A DNA stretch of 64,000 nt from Burkholderia pyrrocinia (GTDB lineage Bacteria > Pseudomonadota > Gammaproteobacteria > Burkholderiales > Burkholderiaceae): assembly GCF_003330765.1 (NCBI RefSeq), contig NZ_CP024903.1, positions 558,001-622,000 on the forward strand, in the 5' to 3' direction. A model generated the notes under the pieces. The model had not been told where the DNA came from, did not search any database, and was given only the letters and a program-made list of their open reading frames with translations. Below are positions 9,102 through 18,900 of the stretch, one piece after another (positions within the stretch are counted from its first letter, which is position 1; every line of letters starts with the position of its first letter). The position numbers and the translations under genes were made by a program.

Positions 9102-11054
9102 TCAGGCGGAGGTCGCGGCCGCGCGCACTTCATCGAGCGCGGCGGGATTGTCCAGCGACGACAGGTCGCCCGGCGGTTGTCCGCAGTACACGCTGCGGAT
9201 CACGCGCCGCATGATCTTGGAGCTGCGCGTCTTCGGCAGTTGCGCGACCACATGCACGTGGCCGGGCCGGAACGGGCGCCCGAGGCGCTTGTCGACGTGA
9301 CCCGATACGATGGCCTCCAGATCGGCGGCCGCGACGCTCGCGTCGGGCTTCGGCACGACGAACACGACGAGCTTCTGCCCCTTGTCGGGATCGGCCACGC
9401 CGATCGCGGCTGCCTCGGACACGTCGGGCAGCTCCAGCACGACTTCCTCGACCTCGGCCGGCCCCAGGCGCTTGCCGGCAACCTTCAGCGTGTCGTCGGA
9501 GCGGCCCATCATGAAGTAGTTGCCGTCGGACGTGCGCAGCGCGAGGTCGCCGTGCACCCAGATGCCCGGAATGGTCTGCCAGTAGGTTTCCAGATAGCGT
9601 TCGTCGTCGCGCCAGAACGATTGCGTCATGCCGACGAACGGCGCGCGGATCGCCAGCTCGCCGATTTCGCCGGTCACGCTCTGGCCGTCGGCGTTCACCA
9701 CGTCCGCGGCCACGCCCGGCGACACGGTGTTGAAGCCGCTCGGCGGAATCGGGCGGATCGGCACGCTCGCGAGCAGCGCACCCGACGCCTCGGTGCCGCC
9801 CGTGTAGTTGATGACGGGCGCCGTGCCGTCGCCGAAGCGCTGCAGGAACCAGTTGAAATGCTCGGGCGCGATGCCTTCGCCTGCGGTGATCAGCAGCCGG
9901 ACGGTGGAGCGGTCGCCCGCGAGGGCGAGTGCTTCGTGGCTGGCCATCCCGCGGATCAGCGTGGGCGCGGAGCCGAAGTGCGTGACGTGGTGGCGTTCCA
10001 CCACGCGCGACATGCGCGACCAGTCAGGGTAATCGGGTGCGCCGTCGTAGCACACCAGCGTCGCGCCGCGCAGCAGCGCGCAGCCCAGCACCAGCGTGCC
10101 GGCGATCCAGCCCATGTCGGCGGGCCAGCAATAGACGTCGCCGGGATGCACGTCGAAGTGGATCAGCGAGTCGTGCGCGATCTTGATCGGGAAGCTGCCG
10201 TGCGTGTGCACCACGCCCTTGGGTTTGCCGGTGGTGCCCGACGTGTAGATCACCATGAACGGCGTATCGGGCGTGACGGACACGGGTGCGGTTCCGCGGC
10301 CCGGTGCGGCGCTCGCCGTTTCCCGCCAGTCGAGGTCGCGCGCATCCTGCGTGGTGTCGCTGTCGCCGCGCTTCCAGATCACGTGTTCGAGTTGCGGCAA
10401 CTGGCGCCACGCGTCGCGCAGCGCGCCTTGCACGTCCACGCGCTTGGTGCGGCGCGAGAAGCCGGTGGACGCGATCACCATGCGCGCCTCGGCGGCCGAC
10501 AGGCGGGCCACGATGGCGTCGACGCCGAAGCCACTGAACAGCGGCACGACCAGCGCGCCGAGATGCACGATGGCCAGCAGCGAGATGGTCGCCTCGACGC
10601 CGTTTTCCATCAGCAGACCGATGCGGTCGCCCTGTCTGACGCCGCGCTGTGCGAGCCCCGCGGCGAAATCGCCGACGCGCTGCGCCAGCTCCGCATAGGT
10701 CAGCGAGCTCACGCCGCCGTCCTCGCGTTCGGCCACCACGGCCTTTTGCTGCGACGTGGCGGGGTGGCGCGCCCATGCATAGATGGTGTTGACCCAGTTG
10801 AGCCGGCCGCCGGGGAACCAGCTCGGAAACTGCGGGCCGCGCGACAGGTCGACATGGCCAGTGGGCGGCTCGTCCCATGCGATCGCGCATTCGCGCATCA
10901 CGACGTTCCAGTAGCGCTCGGGCTCCGCGATCGACACGCGCATCAGTTCGTCATACGACGGCACGTCGAGCGCGCGCATCAGCTTCACGATGCCTGCGTT
11001 CTGCAGCTCGCGCGGGCCGGGTTGCCACGCGTTGCCGGATTCGGGGTTGCTCAT
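9102..11054 (-). CDS. AMP-dependent acyl-CoA synthetase (acetyl/propionyl-CoA synthetase-like)
   Basis: ANL-superfamily acyl-CoA ligase, 650 residues, the length of acetyl/acetoacetyl/propionyl-CoA synthetases. An N-terminal ACAS-like cap (around residues 25-80) is followed by the ATP-binding loop YTSGTTGKPKGVVHTHG, the YTGGTEASG motif, the hinge region GRSDDTLKVAGKR and a C-terminal catalytic Lys in KTRSSKIMRR. It activates a carboxylic acid with ATP and CoA. It lies between thiolase and CoA-transferase, with gaps of 16 and 18 bases, so an operon is near certain. The substrate is probably a short or medium organic acid, inferred from length and cap only. Confidence 0.93.
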   Translation of the reverse strand: MSNPESGNAWQPGPRELQNAGIVKLMRALDVPSYDELMRVSIAEPERYWNVVMRECAIAWDEPPTGHVDLSRGPQFPSWFPGGRLNWVNTIYAWARHPATSQQKAVVAEREDGGVSSLTYAELAQRVGDFAAGLAQRGVRQGDRIGLLMENGVEATISLLAIVHLGALVVPLFSGFGVDAIVARLSAAEARMVIASTGFSRRTKRVDVQGALRDAWRQLPQLEHVIWKRGDSDTTQDARDLDWRETASAAPGRGTAPVSVTPDTPFMVIYTSGTTGKPKGVVHTHGSFPIKIAHDSLIHFDVHPGDVYCWPADMGWIAGTLVLGCALLRGATLVCYDGAPDYPDWSRMSRVVERHHVTHFGSAPTLIRGMASHEALALAGDRSTVRLLITAGEGIAPEHFNWFLQRFGDGTAPVINYTGGTEASGALLASVPIRPIPPSGFNTVSPGVAADVVNADGQSVTGEIGELAIRAPFVGMTQSFWRDDERYLETYWQTIPGIWVHGDLALRTSDGNYFMMGRSDDTLKVAGKRLGPAEVEEVVLELPDVSEAAAIGVADPDKGQKLVVFVVPKPDASVAAADLEAIVSGHVDKRLGRPFRPGHVHVVAQLPKTRSSKIMRRVIRSVYCGQPPGDLSSLDNPAALDEVRAAATSA

Positions 11055-11070
11055 TGTTCGGTCTCCTGCC

Positions 11071-12276
11071 TTATGCGCGTTCTAAGATCATCGCGATGCC
11101 CTGGCCGCCGCCGATGCACATTGTCTCGAGGCCATAGCGGGCCTTGCGGCGCTGCATTTCGTGCAGCAGCGTGCTCATGATGCGCACGCCTGTCGCGCCC
11201 ACGGGGTGGCCCAGCGAGATGCCCGAGCCGTTCACGTTGAGCCTGTCTTCCATCGCGTCCATGGAACTGCCCCAGCCCTTCACGCAGGCCAGCGCCTGGC
11301 ACGCGAAGGCTTCGTTGAGTTCGATCAGGTCCAGCTGGTCGAACGTCAAACCGGTGCGCGCCAGCAGCTTCTGCACGGCGGGCACCGGACCGATGCCCAT
11401 GCGCGCCGGGTCGCAGCCGGCGGCGGCCCAGCCGACCAGCCAGCCCATCGGCGTGAGGCCCAGCTCGTCGAGCTTGTCCTCGGCCACGATCAGGCACGCG
11501 GCGGCCGCGTCGTTCTGCTGGCACGCATTGCCGGCCGTGACCACGCCATCCTTCATGATCGTTCGCAGTTTGGCCAGGCTCTCAAGCGTTGTTTCGCCGC
11601 GCACGCCTTCGTCCTGCGCGACGATCAGCGCGTCGCCCTTGCGCTGCGGCACGGCGACGGGAACGATCTCGGCATCGAAATGCCCGGCCTGCTGCGCGGC
11701 GGCGGCGCGCTGGTGGCTGCGCGCGGCAAAGCGGTCGGACGCGTCGCGCGTGATGCCGTACTCGCGCGCCAGCGTCTCGGCGGTTTCGATCATGCCGCTG
11801 ATGCGGCCGAACCGGCTCTCCGGCTGCGAGCGCTCGCGGCCGCGGTCGAGCCGGTCGTGCATCGTGACCGAGCCCGCGCGCTTGCCCCAGCGCATGTCGG
11901 TCGTGTAGAACTCGACGTTGCTCATGCTTTCGACGCCGCCGGCCATCACTACGTCGGCCGCGCCGGTCTGCACCATCATCGCCGCCGTGGCCAGCGCCTG
12001 GACGCCGCCGCCGCAGCGCCGGTCCAGCTGCATGCCGGCCACTTCGATCGGGAAGCCTGCCTGCAGCGCCACCCAGCGCCCGGTGCACGGCGTCTCGCCG
12101 CTCGCATAGCTTTGCGCGAACACGACGTCGTCGATGCGCGCGGGATCGAGCCCGGTGCGCGCCACGACGGCGCGTGCGACGGTGGCGCCGAGTTCCTCGA
12201 CGGGAACGCCCTTCAACGTTCCGCCGAATGCGCCCACCGGGGTGCGCAGCGGGGAGACGATGGCTGCTCGTTTCAT
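11071..12276 (-). CDS. Acetyl-CoA C-acyltransferase (thiolase)
   Basis: Thiolase, 401 residues, all catalytic residues present: nucleophilic Cys in LDRRCGGGVQA (C88), LNEAFACQ, His in GISLGHPVGATG (H357) and the second Cys in MCIGGGQG (C387). It should cleave a 3-oxoacyl-CoA to acetyl-CoA and a shorter acyl-CoA, completing the beta-oxidation spiral with the neighbouring hydratase and SDR. The frame is open 18 codons further upstream, but the ATG at 12276 is preceded by AAGAGGC and begins the standard MKRAAIVSPLRTPVG N-terminus. Confidence 0.95.
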   Translation of the reverse strand: MKRAAIVSPLRTPVGAFGGTLKGVPVEELGATVARAVVARTGLDPARIDDVVFAQSYASGETPCTGRWVALQAGFPIEVAGMQLDRRCGGGVQALATAAMMVQTGAADVVMAGGVESMSNVEFYTTDMRWGKRAGSVTMHDRLDRGRERSQPESRFGRISGMIETAETLAREYGITRDASDRFAARSHQRAAAAQQAGHFDAEIVPVAVPQRKGDALIVAQDEGVRGETTLESLAKLRTIMKDGVVTAGNACQQNDAAAACLIVAEDKLDELGLTPMGWLVGWAAAGCDPARMGIGPVPAVQKLLARTGLTFDQLDLIELNEAFACQALACVKGWGSSMDAMEDRLNVNGSGISLGHPVGATGVRIMSTLLHEMQRRKARYGLETMCIGGGQGIAMILERA

Positions 12277-12368
12277 TTCGAATGCCTCTTGAATGTCATG
12301 AATGTTCCGCCGCCATCGCTCGTCTGTCACGCGCTGGCCGCTATCGTCCTGTCTCTGTCGTCGCGCGA

Positions 12369-13118
12369 TCAGCCGTAGCGTCCACCCGTGACGTGCAGCA
12401 CTTCGCCGCTGATGAAGCCGGCGCGCTCGCTGGCGAGGAACGCTACCGCGTCGGCGATGTCGTCCGGCCGCCCGACGCGCTTGATCGGCTGCGCGGCTAC
12501 CGCGCGCTCCTTGATCGTTTCGTAGGTCGGCAGCGCCTGTACCATTTCCGTTTCCATGAAGCCCGGCGCGACGCAGTTCGCGGTGATCCCGTAGCGGCCT
12601 TCCTCCATCGACAACGCCTTGGCCATGCCGATCAGGCCGGCCTTGGCGGCCGAGTAGTTGGCCTGCGTCGGGTTACCCAGGTGCGCGCGCGAGCTGATGT
12701 TGATCAGCCGGCCCCAGCCCTGTTCGATGAAGTGCGGCATCACCGCGCGGGCGGCGAGGAACGCGCCCTTGAGCATCACGGTCATCACGAAATCCCAGTC
12801 GTCCTCGCTCATCTTCACCAGGTACTTGTCGCGCGGCGCGCCGGCGTTGTTCACGAGGATGTGCACGCCGCCGAAATGCGCGACCGTTTCATCGACGAGG
12901 CGCTGCACGTCGGCGGCCTTCGTGATGTCGCCCACGACGCAGTGCGCGGCCAGGCCTTCGTCCTGCAGTGCCTTCGCCGTGGCCTGCGCCAGTTCGGCAT
13001 TGATGTCGGTGACGACGACGCTCGCGCCTTCCTGCGCGAGACGGCGCGCCGTGGCGGCGCCCAGGCCGCGCGCCGAGCCGGTAACGATGGCGACCTTGCC
13101 GGTCAAACCCAGATCCAT
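12369..13118 (-). CDS. SDR-family 3-hydroxyacyl-CoA dehydrogenase / FabG-like oxidoreductase
   Basis: Short-chain dehydrogenase/reductase, 249 residues. Cofactor site TGSARGLGAATAR, then NNAG, catalytic Ser in INISSRAH and YSAAK tetrad. FabG-like in layout. In this operon the likely role is oxidation of a 3-hydroxyacyl-CoA to the 3-oxoacyl-CoA that the thiolase then splits. ATG at 13118 follows AGGAGACAC. An acyl-carrier-protein reductase role is possible but less likely in this context. Confidence 0.93.
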   Translation of the reverse strand: MDLGLTGKVAIVTGSARGLGAATARRLAQEGASVVVTDINAELAQATAKALQDEGLAAHCVVGDITKAADVQRLVDETVAHFGGVHILVNNAGAPRDKYLVKMSEDDWDFVMTVMLKGAFLAARAVMPHFIEQGWGRLINISSRAHLGNPTQANYSAAKAGLIGMAKALSMEEGRYGITANCVAPGFMETEMVQALPTYETIKERAVAAQPIKRVGRPDDIADAVAFLASERAGFISGEVLHVTGGRYG

Positions 13119-13142
13119 GTGTGTCTCCTGAAGAATTGCGTT

Positions 13143-14018
13143 TCAGCGCAGGTCGACCCGCGCGTTAGTCAAAACCACCACGTTGCGCTCCACGGCCGTG
13201 ACGCGCAGTGAAACCGTGTCGCCGCGCACCCACATCTCGGTGTGCAGCGTGTCGCCGGGCCAGGCCGGCGCGGTGAAGCGCACGCGCATGCCCGCGAAGC
13301 GCGTGTCGTCGTAGGCCAGCACCGTGCGCAGCACCGCGTGCGCGGCCACGCCCATCAGCGCCATGCCGTGCAGGATGGGGCGCGGAAAACCCGCCGAGGC
13401 GGCCACCGCGGGATCGGCGTGCAACGGATTCAGGTCGCCGCTCAGGCGGTAGATCAGCGCCAGTTGTGCGGGCGTGCTCAGCTCGCATACGTGATCGGGC
13501 GCGCCGTCCGGCATCGCATGGGGCGTCGGCAGCGCGCCGGTGCTGCCGCCTTCGCCAAAGCCGCCGTCGCCGCGCAATAGGCTCAGTTGCACCACGGTGG
13601 CGAGCAGGCGGCCCGTGTCGGCATCGGTGATGTCGCGCGTCTGCTGGAGGAACGCGCCCTTGTTTTCTCCTTTGTCCCACAGGCCGGTGATGCGCGTCGT
13701 GCCGTGGACGCGGCCGCTGGCTGGCAACGGCGCGTGAATCCGGATTTCCTGCTCAGCGTGCAGGATTTTTTGCCAGGTGATGCCGGTGTCCGCTTCGCGC
13801 GCCCAGAAACCCGGGTACGCGAGCACGTTCGCCATGGTCGGCAGTGCGCGTAGCGACTGGCCGTCCTTGCCTTCGTAGACGTAACGCAATTGCCCCGCGT
13901 CGAGCGGATCGGATCCGAGGCCCAGGCCGAGCGCGTAGAGCTGGGTATCGCGCAACGAGTACGCATGCTCGATGAGCGGGAACGGGCGGGACAGCAGGTA
14001 ATCGGGCTGGAGCGGCAT
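13143..14018 (-). CDS. MaoC-like (R)-specific enoyl-CoA hydratase
   Basis: Double hot-dog MaoC-type dehydratase, 291 residues, like the hydratase-2 domain of peroxisomal multifunctional enzymes. The catalytic hydratase-2 signature is in the C-terminal half: YRLSGDLNPLHADP (Asp/His) with GFPRPILHGM. It should hydrate a 2-enoyl-CoA to the (R)-3-hydroxyacyl-CoA. First gene of the minus-strand beta-oxidation-like operon; divergent from an acyl-CoA dehydrogenase which would make its substrate. The shared 242-base promoter region carries motif A at 14097. Confidence 0.93.
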   Translation of the reverse strand: MPLQPDYLLSRPFPLIEHAYSLRDTQLYALGLGLGSDPLDAGQLRYVYEGKDGQSLRALPTMANVLAYPGFWAREADTGITWQKILHAEQEIRIHAPLPASGRVHGTTRITGLWDKGENKGAFLQQTRDITDADTGRLLATVVQLSLLRGDGGFGEGGSTGALPTPHAMPDGAPDHVCELSTPAQLALIYRLSGDLNPLHADPAVAASAGFPRPILHGMALMGVAAHAVLRTVLAYDDTRFAGMRVRFTAPAWPGDTLHTEMWVRGDTVSLRVTAVERNVVVLTNARVDLR

Positions 14019-14096
14019 GGCGAACGTGACTGCAGTGGATTCGAGTTCACAAGATGGAACCGCTCCGTTTGCCGGTCAACGGATGGACGGACATTG

Positions 14097-14111
14097 TTCC
14101 GTACCTTGATG
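14097..14111. promoter_or_regulatory. Motif A operator-like site (predicted)
   Basis: TTCCGTACCTTGATG, matching the left half and centre of the TTCCGTACTTTGGAA dyad. It lies 79 bases upstream of the MaoC start and 164 upstream of the acyl-CoA dehydrogenase start, in the divergent promoter region. Confidence 0.45.
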
Positions 14112-14260
14112 GATGCCCGGGCCACCGAGGTCGCTGGCCCCAATGCCCGCCTTGTCGGCGCGATTTCATCCTCCGGAACGTTTTCGGCAAAGCGATTGTT
14201 TCGCGCTGGCCGCCGGCGCAGCATTTCGTCGTTTTCTCCACATTTTTCAGGCGTACCGAC

Positions 14261-15412
14261 ATGATTCGCGATCAAGAAACGCTCAACGGCCTGCTCGATT
14301 CCATCGCCCGATTCGTGCGCGAGCGGCTCGTGCCCAACGAGGAACGGGTTGCCGAAACCGACGAGATTCCCGAGGACATCGTCGCCGACATGAAGGCGAT
14401 GGGCCTGTTCGGCCTCACCATTCCGGAGCGCTTCGGCGGCCTGGAGCTGACGATGGAGGAAGAGGTGCTGGCGGTGTTCGAGCTGTGCCGCGCTTCGCCG
14501 GTATTCCGCTCGCTGTTGGGCACCACGGTGGGCATCGGTTCGCAGGGCATCCTGTTCGACGGCACACCCGAGCAACAGGAGAAGTACCTGCCGCGCCTCG
14601 CGACCGGCGAATTGATCGCCTCGTTCGCGCTGACCGAGCCGGAAGCCGGCTCCGACGCTGCCTCGCTGCGCACCACGGCCGTCAGGGACGGCGACGACTA
14701 CGTGGTCAACGGCACCAAACGCTTCATCACGAACGCGCCGCAGGCGGGCATCTTCACGCTGATGGCCCGCACCAATCCCGAGGACAAGGGTTCGGGCGGC
14801 ATCTCGGCCTTTATCGTCGACGCCAGGACGCCCGGCATCAGCTTCGGCAAGCGCGACAGGAAAATGGGCCAGAAAGGCGCGCATACCTGCGACGTGATCT
14901 TCGAGAACGCGCGCGTGCCGGCTGCGAACCTGATCGGCGGGAAGGAAGGGCAAGGGTTCAAGACCGCGATGAAGGTGCTGGACAAGGGCCGCATCCACAT
15001 CGCGGCGGTTTGCGTGGCCGTGGCCGAACGCATGCTGTCGATGGCGCTGGCGTATGCGATGGAGCGCAAGCAGTTCGGCAAGCCGATTGCCGACTTCCAG
15101 CTCGTACAGGCGATGCTGGCCGACAGCAAGGCCGAAATCTATGCGGCCCGCTGCATGGTGGTGGATGCCGCGCGCCGGCGCGACGACAAACTGCCGGTCA
15201 GCACCGAAGCGTCGTGCGCGAAGCTGTTCGCATCCGAGATGTGCGGCCGCGTGGCCGACCGCGCGGTACAGATTTTCGGCGGCGCGGGCTATATGTCCGA
15301 GTACGGGATCGAACGCTTCTACCGCGATGTGCGCCTGTTCCGCATCTATGAGGGCACGACCCAGATCCAGCAGATCGTGATCGCCCGCAACATGATCCGC
15401 GACGCGCAATAA
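14261..15412 (+). CDS. Acyl-CoA dehydrogenase
   Basis: FAD acyl-CoA dehydrogenase, 383 residues. It shows the FALTEPEAGSDAASLRT signature, the IFENARVPAANLIG loop, and a C-terminal catalytic Glu in RIYEGTTQIQQ (E364), the canonical short/medium-chain position. It would start beta-oxidation by forming a 2-enoyl-CoA. The frame is open 69 codons upstream into a region that reads as non-coding; the ATG at 14261 begins the standard N-terminal domain, with only a weak ribosome site. Divergent from the MaoC operon, which supplies the next three steps. Confidence 0.93.
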   Translation: MIRDQETLNGLLDSIARFVRERLVPNEERVAETDEIPEDIVADMKAMGLFGLTIPERFGGLELTMEEEVLAVFELCRASPVFRSLLGTTVGIGSQGILFDGTPEQQEKYLPRLATGELIASFALTEPEAGSDAASLRTTAVRDGDDYVVNGTKRFITNAPQAGIFTLMARTNPEDKGSGGISAFIVDARTPGISFGKRDRKMGQKGAHTCDVIFENARVPAANLIGGKEGQGFKTAMKVLDKGRIHIAAVCVAVAERMLSMALAYAMERKQFGKPIADFQLVQAMLADSKAEIYAARCMVVDAARRRDDKLPVSTEASCAKLFASEMCGRVADRAVQIFGGAGYMSEYGIERFYRDVRLFRIYEGTTQIQQIVIARNMIRDAQ

Positions 15413-15908
15413 CCCGCCGGGGAGGCGATGCAATGACCGGTTTCAGTAAAAGTGCCGAAGCGCAGCCACATGGCGGGCATCGCGTGTCGTGCGACCAGAC
15501 GATCGACGTCGAACCTTCGCCGGTGAGCCCCGGCTCGAACGGCATCCGGCGCGACCACGCGAACTGGGCCTGGGCGGGAAGCAGTGCCCATTACGACTGG
15601 ATGGATCTCGCGCCGCTCTTCACGCACCGCGACTGACGCGGCCCGCGGCTCGCGGTCGTCCGCCCGGTTGTGCGCCGGTGGATGACCGGCGAGCCGGTCG
15701 TACCCTCAACCCTTCGGCCGGTCGTCTGAATACCATTTGCCGTCGTGAAGCCGATTGCGGCCTTCAGGCGATGTGACGAGAATGCAGATGGCCGGATCCG
15801 GTCCCGATGCAATGGCGAACGACCGATGCGGCGTTCATGCGCCCCCGGCGGTTCGATCGGGCGGCGGATGAATCGCGTCGACAGATTTCATTCAACCCTT
15901 AACGATTC
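15413..15908. other. Intergenic region before pyruvate carboxylase
   Basis: 496 bases between the acyl-CoA dehydrogenase and pyruvate carboxylase. It starts with a small open frame (15433-15636) that has a good ribosome site; the rest holds no recognisable gene, no strong terminator and no copy of motif A or B. Confidence 0.55.
15433..15636 (+). CDS. Possible small protein of unknown function
   Basis: 67-codon open frame starting 20 bases after the acyl-CoA dehydrogenase stop, with GGGGAGG placed 9 bases before the ATG, which is better than the site of the gene upstream. The product (MTGFSKSAEAQPHGG...) has no motif I recognise, no signal peptide and no membrane segment. It could be a real small protein, the relic of a larger gene that once followed in the operon, or chance. 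Low confidence. Confidence 0.25.
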   Translation: MTGFSKSAEAQPHGGHRVSCDQTIDVEPSPVSPGSNGIRRDHANWAWAGSSAHYDWMDLAPLFTHRD

Positions 15909-18900
15909 ATGGCCGCCGTGATGCCTACTCCCATCCAGTCCATCCTGATCGCGAACCGCTCGGAAATCTCGATTCGCGTGATGCGCGCCGCCGCCGAGCT
16001 GAACATCCGCACGGTGGCGATCTATTCGAAGGAAGACCGGCTCGCGCTGCATCGCTTCAAGGCGGACGAGAGCTACCTGATCGGCGAGGGCAAGAAACCG
16101 CTCGCCGCGTATCTCGACATCGACGACATCCTGCGCGTCGCGCGGCAAGCGAAGGTCGACGCGATTCACCCCGGCTACGGCTTCCTGTCCGAGAACCCCG
16201 ATTTCGCGCAAGCCGTGATCGACGCGGGCATTCACTGGATCGGCCCGTCGCCCGACGTGATGCGCACGCTCGGCAACAAGGTGGCCGCGCGCAACGCGGC
16301 GATCGCTGCCGGCGTGCCGGTGATGCCGGCCACCGCGCCGCTGCCGGACGATCTCGACGAATGCAAGCGCCTGGCCGCGGAAGTCGGCTATCCGCTGATG
16401 CTCAAGGCGAGCTGGGGCGGCGGCGGGCGCGGGATGCGCGTACTGGAAAGCGCTCAGGATCTCGAGACCCTGCTGCCTGTCGCGCGCCGCGAGGCACTGG
16501 CCGCATTCGGCAACGACGAGGTGTACGTCGAGAAACTCGTGCGCAATGCGCGGCACGTCGAGGTGCAGGTGCTCGGCGACCTGCACGGCACGGTCGTGCA
16601 CCTGTACGAACGCGATTGCACGGTGCAGCGGCGCAACCAGAAGGTGGTCGAGCGCGCGCCGGCGCCGTATCTCGATCCGGCGGGCCGGCAGGCGCTGTGC
16701 GAATCGGCGCTGCGCCTGATGCGCGCGGTCGGCTATACGCATGCGGGCACCGTCGAGTTCCTGATGGATGCCGACACCGGGCAGTTCTATTTCATCGAGG
16801 TGAACCCGCGCATTCAGGTCGAACATACGGTGACCGAACTGATCACCGGGATCGACATCGTGAAGGCGCAGATCCGCATCACGGAAGGCGGCCGGATCGG
16901 CCTCGCGGAGGATGTCGCGGCGGGCGACGGTGCGATCGCCGAGCGCGCGGCCGGCGTGCCCGCGCAGCAGGCGATTCCGTTGAACGGCCATGCGCTGCAA
17001 TGCCGGATCACGACCGAGGACCCGGAGAACGATTTCCTGCCCGATTACGGGCGGCTTACCGCGTACCGCAGCGCGGCGGGCTTCGGCGTGCGGCTCGACG
17101 CGGGCACCGCATATGGCGGCGCGGTGATCACGCCGTACTACGACTCGCTGCTCGTCAAGGTGACGACATGGGCGCCGACGGCGGCCGAATCGATTCATCG
17201 GATGGATCGCGCGCTGCGCGAGTTCCGGATTCGCGGCGTCACGTCGAACCTGCAGTTCCTGGAAAACGTGATCAACCACCCGGCCTTCATCGCGGGCGAT
17301 GTCACGACGCGTTTTATCGACAAGACGCCGGAACTGCTCGAATTCGCGAAGCGCGGCGATCGCGCTACGAAGCTGCTGCGCTATCTCGGCGAACTGAACG
17401 TGAACGGCAACGGCGAGATGAATGGCCGCACGCTGCCGGCGTTGCCGCTGCCGAAGCCGGTTCTGCCGAAGATCGACACGGCGACGGCGATTCCGGCCGG
17501 CACGCGCGACCGGCTGCGCGAACTCGGGCCGGAGAAGTTCGCGCGCTGGATGCTCGACCAGAAGCAGGTGCTGCTGACCGATACGACGATGCGCGATGCG
17601 CACCAGTCGCTTTTCGCGACGCGCATGCGCACGGCCGACATGCTGCCGATCGCACCGTTCTACGCGCGCGAGCTGTCGCAACTGTTCTCGCTCGAATGCT
17701 GGGGCGGCGCGACCTTCGACGTCGCGCTGCGCTTCCTGAAGGAAGATCCGTGGGAGCGGCTCGCGTTGCTGCGCGAACGCGTGCCGAACATCCTGTTCCA
17801 GATGCTGCTGCGCGGCTCGAACGCGGTCGGCTACACGAACTACGCGGACAACGTCGTCCGCTTCTTCGTGAAGCAGGCCGCGAGCGCGGGCGTCGACGTG
17901 TTCCGCGTGTTCGATTCGCTGAACTGGGTGCGCAACATGCGGGTGGCGATCGACGCGGTGGGCGAGAGCGGGATGCTGTGCGAAGGCGCGATCTGCTACA
18001 CCGGCGACCTGTTCGACACGTCGCGTGCGAAGTACGACCTCAAGTATTACGTCGGCATCGCACGCGAGCTGCAGCAGGCCGGCGTGCACGTGCTCGGCAT
18101 CAAGGACATGGCCGGCATCTGCCGCCCGCAGGCGGTCGCGACGCTGGTGAAGGCGCTCAAGGAGGAAACCGGGCTGCCGGTGCATTTCCATACGCACGAC
18201 ACGAGCGGCATTGCCGCCGCGTCGGTGCTCGCGGCGATCGACGCGGGTTGCGACGCGGTGGACGGCGCACTCGATGCGATGAGCGGCCTCACGTCGCAGC
18301 CGAACCTGTCGAGCATCGCGGCGGCGCTGGCCGGCGGCGCGCGCGATCCGGGGCTCGATCCCGATCGCCTGCACGAAGCGTCGATGTACTGGGAAGGCGT
18401 GCGCCGCTACTACGCGCCGTTCGAATCGGAGATTCGCGCGGGCACGGCCGACGTCTATCGTCACGAGATGCCCGGCGGCCAGTACACGAACCTGCGCGAG
18501 CAGGCCCGCTCGCTCGGCATCGATCATCGCTGGACCGAGGTGTCGCGCGCGTATGCGGACGTGAACCGGCTGTTCGGCGACATCGTCAAGGTCACGCCGA
18601 CGTCGAAGGTGGTCGGCGACATGGCGCTGATGATGGTCGCGAACGATCTGCGCGTGGACGACGTGCGCAACCCGGACAAGGACATCGCGTTCCCCGAGTC
18701 GGTCGTATCGCTGTTCAAGGGCGAGCTGGGTTTCCCGCCGGACGGCTTCCCGGCGGACTTGTCGCGCAAGGTGCTCAAGAGCGAGCCGCCGGCGCCGTAT
18801 CGCCCGGGCGACCAGATTCCGCCGGTCGATCTCGACGCGGTGCGCACGAAGGCCGAGGCCGCGTGCGAGCAGCCGCTCGACGACCGGCAACTGGCGTCGT

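Noticed and set aside
7698..11180. 1160-codon plus-strand open frame
   Set aside because: Starts inside a tandem repeat and lies antisense to the CoA-transferase and CoA-ligase genes, whose motifs are unmistakable; composition is low-complexity Arg/His/Ala.
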